From Pseudophaeobacter arcticus DSM 23566 (GTDB lineage Bacteria; Pseudomonadota; Alphaproteobacteria; Rhodobacterales; Rhodobacteraceae): a stretch of DNA of 64,000 bases. The DNA lies in the NCBI RefSeq assembly GCF_000473205.1, contig NZ_KI421507.1, positions 2,791,188-2,855,187 on the forward strand, written 5' to 3'. This document shows, piece after piece, positions 61,159-64,000 of the stretch (position 1 is the first letter of the stretch; every line of letters starts with the position of its first letter). The notes under the pieces are model-generated. The model was not told where the DNA came from and searched no databases. It saw only the letters and a program-made list of their open reading frames with translations. A program made the position numbers and the translations under genes.

Positions 61159-61365
61159 ATGGCAACTGGCACCGTCAAATGGTTCAACACCACAAAAGGC
61201 TTCGGCTTTATCGCCCCCGACAGTGGTGGAAGCGATGTATTTGTTCACATTTCTGCAGTTGAACGGTCCGGCCTGACAGGCCTCGCAGACAACCAAAAGG
61301 TAAGCTACGAGATGCAGCCCGGCCGCGACGGTCGTGAATCTGCTGTGGATCTCGCGCTGCTTTAA
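61159..61365 (+). CDS. cspA: Cold-shock protein (CspA family)
   Basis: 68 residues, a single cold-shock domain with both RNA-binding motifs: KGFGFI (RNP1) at about 13-18 and VFVHIS (RNP2) at about 28-33. It binds single-stranded RNA and DNA as a chaperone. The start was set at 61159 from the AGGAGAAG site; the frame extends upstream without family features. It is followed by a clear terminator. Confidence 0.95.
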   Translation: MATGTVKWFNTTKGFGFIAPDSGGSDVFVHISAVERSGLTGLADNQKVSYEMQPGRDGRESAVDLALL

Positions 61366-61390
61366 GCCGCCAAAGATGACCCAATCTGGC

Positions 61391-61413
61391 GGCCCCTGTT
61401 TGGGGCCGCTTTT
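61391..61413 (+). terminator. Rho-independent terminator of cspA
   Basis: GGCCCC-TGTTT-GGGGCC forms a 6-bp GC stem, followed by GC and TTTTT, starting 26 bp after the cspA stop. Classic intrinsic terminator layout. Confidence 0.88.
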
Positions 61414-61424
61414 TGCATCTAGCC

Positions 61425-62090
61425 CTAGCTGTCCCCAGCGGCAGCTTCGATCCGGGCGGCCAGCTCCAGCACCACAGGTCCAAGAGCCGCCACATTCAAG
61501 GCCACTCCCCTGGCATTGGGGTGAATATTATCCCCCTGCATATAGGCCTGCGCCGCCGCCGGATCATGTCCCGCAACGGCGCGAATGCCGGCAAAAGCAT
61601 CCGCATGCAGCAGGGCGCCAAACTCCTGCGCCAGCTCTGCATAGATGCTGTCAAAACTTGCCTTATACTCTGGTCCAAAATTCCCCGGCGCCTGCATCCC
61701 GATCAACAGCACCTCAACCTCGCGGGCCTGGGCGGCCAGCAGGATCTGACGCAGGTTCGCGCGCGCCTGAAGCGGCGGCAGACCGCGCAGCAGATCATTG
61801 CCCCCCAACAGCACGATAAGACCCTGCGGCTGATCCGCCAGTGTCCAGTCTATTCTGGCAGCGCCGCCAGCGGTGGTATCGCCGGACACGCCTGCATTGG
61901 TCAACCGGACCTCAGCCCCCTGTTCTTGCAGCCAGTTTTGCAACTGCGGCACCAGCCCATCGCCCTGGGGTAAGCCATAGCCCTGGACCAGACTGTCTCC
62001 CAAAGCCGTTATCCGCAGCTCCTCGGCCCGGCTCCCAGACGCAAGGGTGGCAACAATAATAATCCCAAACAGGGCCAAAACCTTGCGCAT
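61425..62090 (-). CDS. tesA: SGNH-family esterase/thioesterase I (TesA-like)
   Basis: 221 residues with a Sec signal peptide (cleavage near SGSRAEE). SGNH blocks: GDSLVQGYG (block I serine), the glycine of NAGVSGDTT, GGND (block III) and DNIHPN (block V, Asp-His). It hydrolyses acyl esters or acyl-CoA in the periplasm, also called arylesterase or lysophospholipase L1. It is divergent from ybbA-ybbP, the usual tesA neighbourhood. Confidence 0.9.
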   Translation of the reverse strand: MRKVLALFGIIIVATLASGSRAEELRITALGDSLVQGYGLPQGDGLVPQLQNWLQEQGAEVRLTNAGVSGDTTAGGAARIDWTLADQPQGLIVLLGGNDLLRGLPPLQARANLRQILLAAQAREVEVLLIGMQAPGNFGPEYKASFDSIYAELAQEFGALLHADAFAGIRAVAGHDPAAAQAYMQGDNIHPNARGVALNVAALGPVVLELAARIEAAAGDS

Positions 62091-62140
62091 CTCAGCAAAT
62101 GCTCCATATCCGATAGAGTATATTTAACAGGCGCAGCTTC

Positions 62141-62848
62141 ATGACAGAAACAGATAGACCCGTTCTTCACCTTAAAGATGCGTCTTTAACCCTGAATGGC
62201 AATACCGGACCGGTGCGAATTCTGCAGGATATCTCTTTGGATGTCTCACGCGGAGAAACCCTGGGGCTGATTGGCCCCTCGGGATCGGGAAAGTCTTCGC
62301 TGTTGATGTTGATGGGCGGGCTGGAGCTGGCAACCAGCGGCCATATTTCTGCGCTGGGGCAGGATCTGACGGCCATGGATGAGGACGCGCTGGCGCGGTT
62401 TCGCCGCAATCACATGGGGGTGGTCTTCCAAAGCTTCCATCTGATCCCGACCATGACAGCGCTGGAAAATGTCGCCACCCCATTGGAGCTGGCAGGACGG
62501 CGCGACGCCTTTCAGCTGGCCCAGGCCGAGCTGGAGGCCGTGGGTCTGGGCCATCGTGCGGGCCATTTCCCGGCGCAGCTCTCAGGCGGGGAACAACAAC
62601 GCGTGGCCCTGGCCCGCGCCCTGGCACCCCGCCCAGAGATCCTGTTGGCGGATGAGCCCACCGGCAATCTGGACGAGGCCAATGGCGCCGCGGTGATGGA
62701 TCTGTTGTTTGACCTGCGCGACCGCTCAGGCGCCACGTTAATCATGGTGACCCACGCGCCAGAACTGGCCAGCCGCTGTGATCGGGTGATCCGCCTGCGC
62801 GATGGCCGACTGGCAACCGCCACAGCCGCAAGTGAGGCGGCAGAATGA
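62141..62848 (+). CDS. ybbA: ABC exporter ATP-binding protein (YbbA/LolD-like)
   Basis: 235 residues. Walker A GPSGSGKSS near 48, signature LSGGEQQRVALAR near 148, Walker B ILLADEPTGNLD. The MacB/LolD-type ATPase works with an FtsX-like permease, whose gene starts at the stop codon of this one (ATGA overlap). Substrate unknown. Confidence 0.9.
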   Translation: MTETDRPVLHLKDASLTLNGNTGPVRILQDISLDVSRGETLGLIGPSGSGKSSLLMLMGGLELATSGHISALGQDLTAMDEDALARFRRNHMGVVFQSFHLIPTMTALENVATPLELAGRRDAFQLAQAELEAVGLGHRAGHFPAQLSGGEQQRVALARALAPRPEILLADEPTGNLDEANGAAVMDLLFDLRDRSGATLIMVTHAPELASRCDRVIRLRDGRLATATAASEAAE

Positions 62849-64000
62849 CGGGCCAGTCCCACGGCCAGTCGCTCAGCCAGTCCCGCGGCCAATCCCGCAG
62901 CCAGTCCCGCGCGCGCGTCTCTTCGCTGCGCCTGGCCTGCCGCTTTGCCCTGCGCGAGCTGCGCAGCGGCGTCAAAGGCTTTCGCATCTTTCTTGCCTGT
63001 CTGGCCCTTGGGGTGGCGGTGATTGCAGCCATTGGCTCCATCCGCGCCTCGATCGAGGCCGGGTTGACCCAAGAAGGTGCCAGCCTGCTGGGCGGCGATG
63101 CCGAACTCACCTTTACCTACCGCTTTGCCACTGACGAAGAGCGCGCCTGGATGGCCGCTCACTCCGACGCCGTTTCGCAGATTGTCGAGTTCCGCTCGAT
63201 GGCAACCCTGGGCGACGAACGCGCCCTGACCCAGGTCAAAGCGGTTGATAGCGCCTATCCGCTGACCGGCAGCCTGACCCTGCAGCCCGACATCCCCCTG
63301 AGCCAGGCGCTGGCAGGCAATGGCACGCTGCCCGGTGTGGCGATGATGCCGGTTCTGGCCGATCGGCTGGGGCTACGCCCCGGGGATACGGTCCGCTTTG
63401 GCACCCGCGACTTTGTGCTGATGGCCACCATCAGGACCGAGCCAGACGCCGCCGCCTCCGGCTTTACCCTGGGACCACGCACCCTGGTGGCGCTGCCGTC
63501 CCTCGATGGCTCTGGCCTGTTGGCGCCCGGCTCGCTGTATTCCACCAAATACCGCCTGACCCTGCCCCCGGACACCGACCTCGACGCGCTGCAGGCCGAG
63601 GCCCGCGCCCAGTTTGAGGACAACGGCATGCGCTGGCGTGATGCCCGCAACGGCGCCCCCGGCATTGCCACCTTTGTCGACCGTCTGGGCGGATTTCTGG
63701 TGCTGGTCGGGCTCTCTGGTCTGGCGGTGGGGGGCGTTGGCGTCTCTGCTGCCGTGCGCGCCTATCTGGCCACCAAGACCGAAACCATCGCCACCCTGCG
63801 CACCCTTGGCGCCGAGCGGCAGGTGATTTTCCTCACCTATTTCCTGCAAATTGGTGCGCTGACCCTGCTGGGGGTCGGCATCGGGCTGCTCCTCGGGGGG
63901 CTGGGTCCGATCCTGCTGGGGCCGATGATTGCGGCGCAGCTGCCCTTTCCGGCGCTTTTTGCGGTCTATCCCGCCACCCTGGTGGAGGCGGCGCTTTATG
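62845..64000 (+). CDS. ybbP: FtsX-like ABC permease (YbbP-like), partial
   Basis: The reading frame from the ATG at 62845 is open to the right edge (385 residues) and overlaps ybbA by 4 bp. It has a first membrane span near residue 47-67 (IFLACLALGVAVIAAIGS), a MacB-type periplasmic domain (about 70-270) and then FtsX-like spans. The N-terminus (residues 3-22) is a Gln/Ser/Arg repeat. The C-terminal half lies outside the window. Confidence 0.88.
   Translation, partial: MTGQSHGQSLSQSRGQSRSQSRARVSSLRLACRFALRELRSGVKGFRIFLACLALGVAVIAAIGSIRASIEAGLTQEGASLLGGDAELTFTYRFATDEERAWMAAHSDAVSQIVEFRSMATLGDERALTQVKAVDSAYPLTGSLTLQPDIPLSQALAGNGTLPGVAMMPVLADRLGLRPGDTVRFGTRDFVLMATIRTEPDAAASGFTLGPRTLVALPSLDGSGLLAPGSLYSTKYRLTLPPDTDLDALQAEARAQFEDNGMRWRDARNGAPGIATFVDRLGGFLVLVGLSGLAVGGVGVSAAVRAYLATKTETIATLRTLGAERQVIFLTYFLQIGALTLLGVGIGLLLGGLGPILLGPMIAAQLPFPALFAVYPATLVEAALY
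62851..62910 (+). repeat. 12-bp in-frame tandem repeat in the ybbP N-terminus
   Basis: Five units of about GGCCAGTCCCGC (62851-62910) encode GQSH, GQSL, SQSR, GQSR and SQSR. The repeat is in frame, so unit-number changes would lengthen or shorten the cytoplasmic tail without a frameshift. Confidence 0.9.

Noticed and set aside
1..64000. tRNA, rRNA or insertion-sequence genes
   Set aside because: None recognised by eye; no T-loop-type motif, transposase or IS-like terminal repeats. A tRNAscan or Infernal run would be decisive.

Overview
The window reads as a chromosomal segment from a marine alphaproteobacterium of the Roseobacter group (Rhodobacteraceae). This is inferred from the G+C-rich codon use, three binding-protein transporter types side by side (ABC, TRAP and tripartite tricarboxylate), a class I lysyl-tRNA synthetase, an ectABC osmolyte operon next to a MarR-type ectR, a sulfopyruvate decarboxylase pair and an FNR-type box in front of a universal stress protein gene. 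No rRNA, tRNA, CRISPR array, insertion sequence or prophage was recognised. No similarity search was run; calls rest on motifs, length, gene order and family knowledge.

Layout. 1-5862 (-): a spermidine/putrescine-type ABC importer followed by an amidase and a polysaccharide-deacetylase-family enzyme (cut by the left edge), with a divergent LysR regulator (5968-6840). 6893-11851 (-): a second amidase, a TRAP transporter and the wreck of a sulfatase gene, with a divergent TetR regulator (12148). 13187-14341: a class C beta-lactamase. 14919-17906: ectR divergent from ectABC, then a GntR regulator. 18814-21917: a flavin monooxygenase and a cupin protein divergent from an AraC regulator. 21971-29885: a phosphonate-type ABC importer with two permeases and a HAD phosphatase, divergent from a response regulator and hybrid kinase. 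29955-31995: an MFS exporter and a rhomboid protease.

32084-39629: a TctABC importer, a divergent TctDE-like two-component system whose kinase gene overlaps a third gene for a solute-binding lipoprotein, then comDE (sulfopyruvate decarboxylase). Together these suggest sensing, uptake and breakdown of a C3 sulfonate. 39785-45157: mixed small genes (secreted orphan, UspA, ABM monooxygenase, outer-membrane-like barrel, HugZ-like protein) and a 761-residue beta-helix protein. 45555-53376: lysK, a LysR/cupin divergent pair that could be a DMSP-lyase module, a TerB-like protein, a molybdopterin oxidoreductase and a PBP4-type DD-carboxypeptidase. 53602-64000: nadD, ettA, a PutAbiC-like abortive-infection candidate, a repeat-rich stretch, a stand-alone DUF4157 protein, thioredoxin 2, an L,D-transpeptidase, a cold-shock gene, and tesA divergent from ybbA-ybbP (the last cut by the right edge).

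The recurring theme is a transporter operon divergent from its own regulator. The most unusual items are the two solute-binding/two-component loci, the PutAbiC homologue beside duplicated and inverted repeats, the lone HELTH-motif DUF4157 protein, the cupin/LysR pair, and several short tandem repeats just behind or inside genes.
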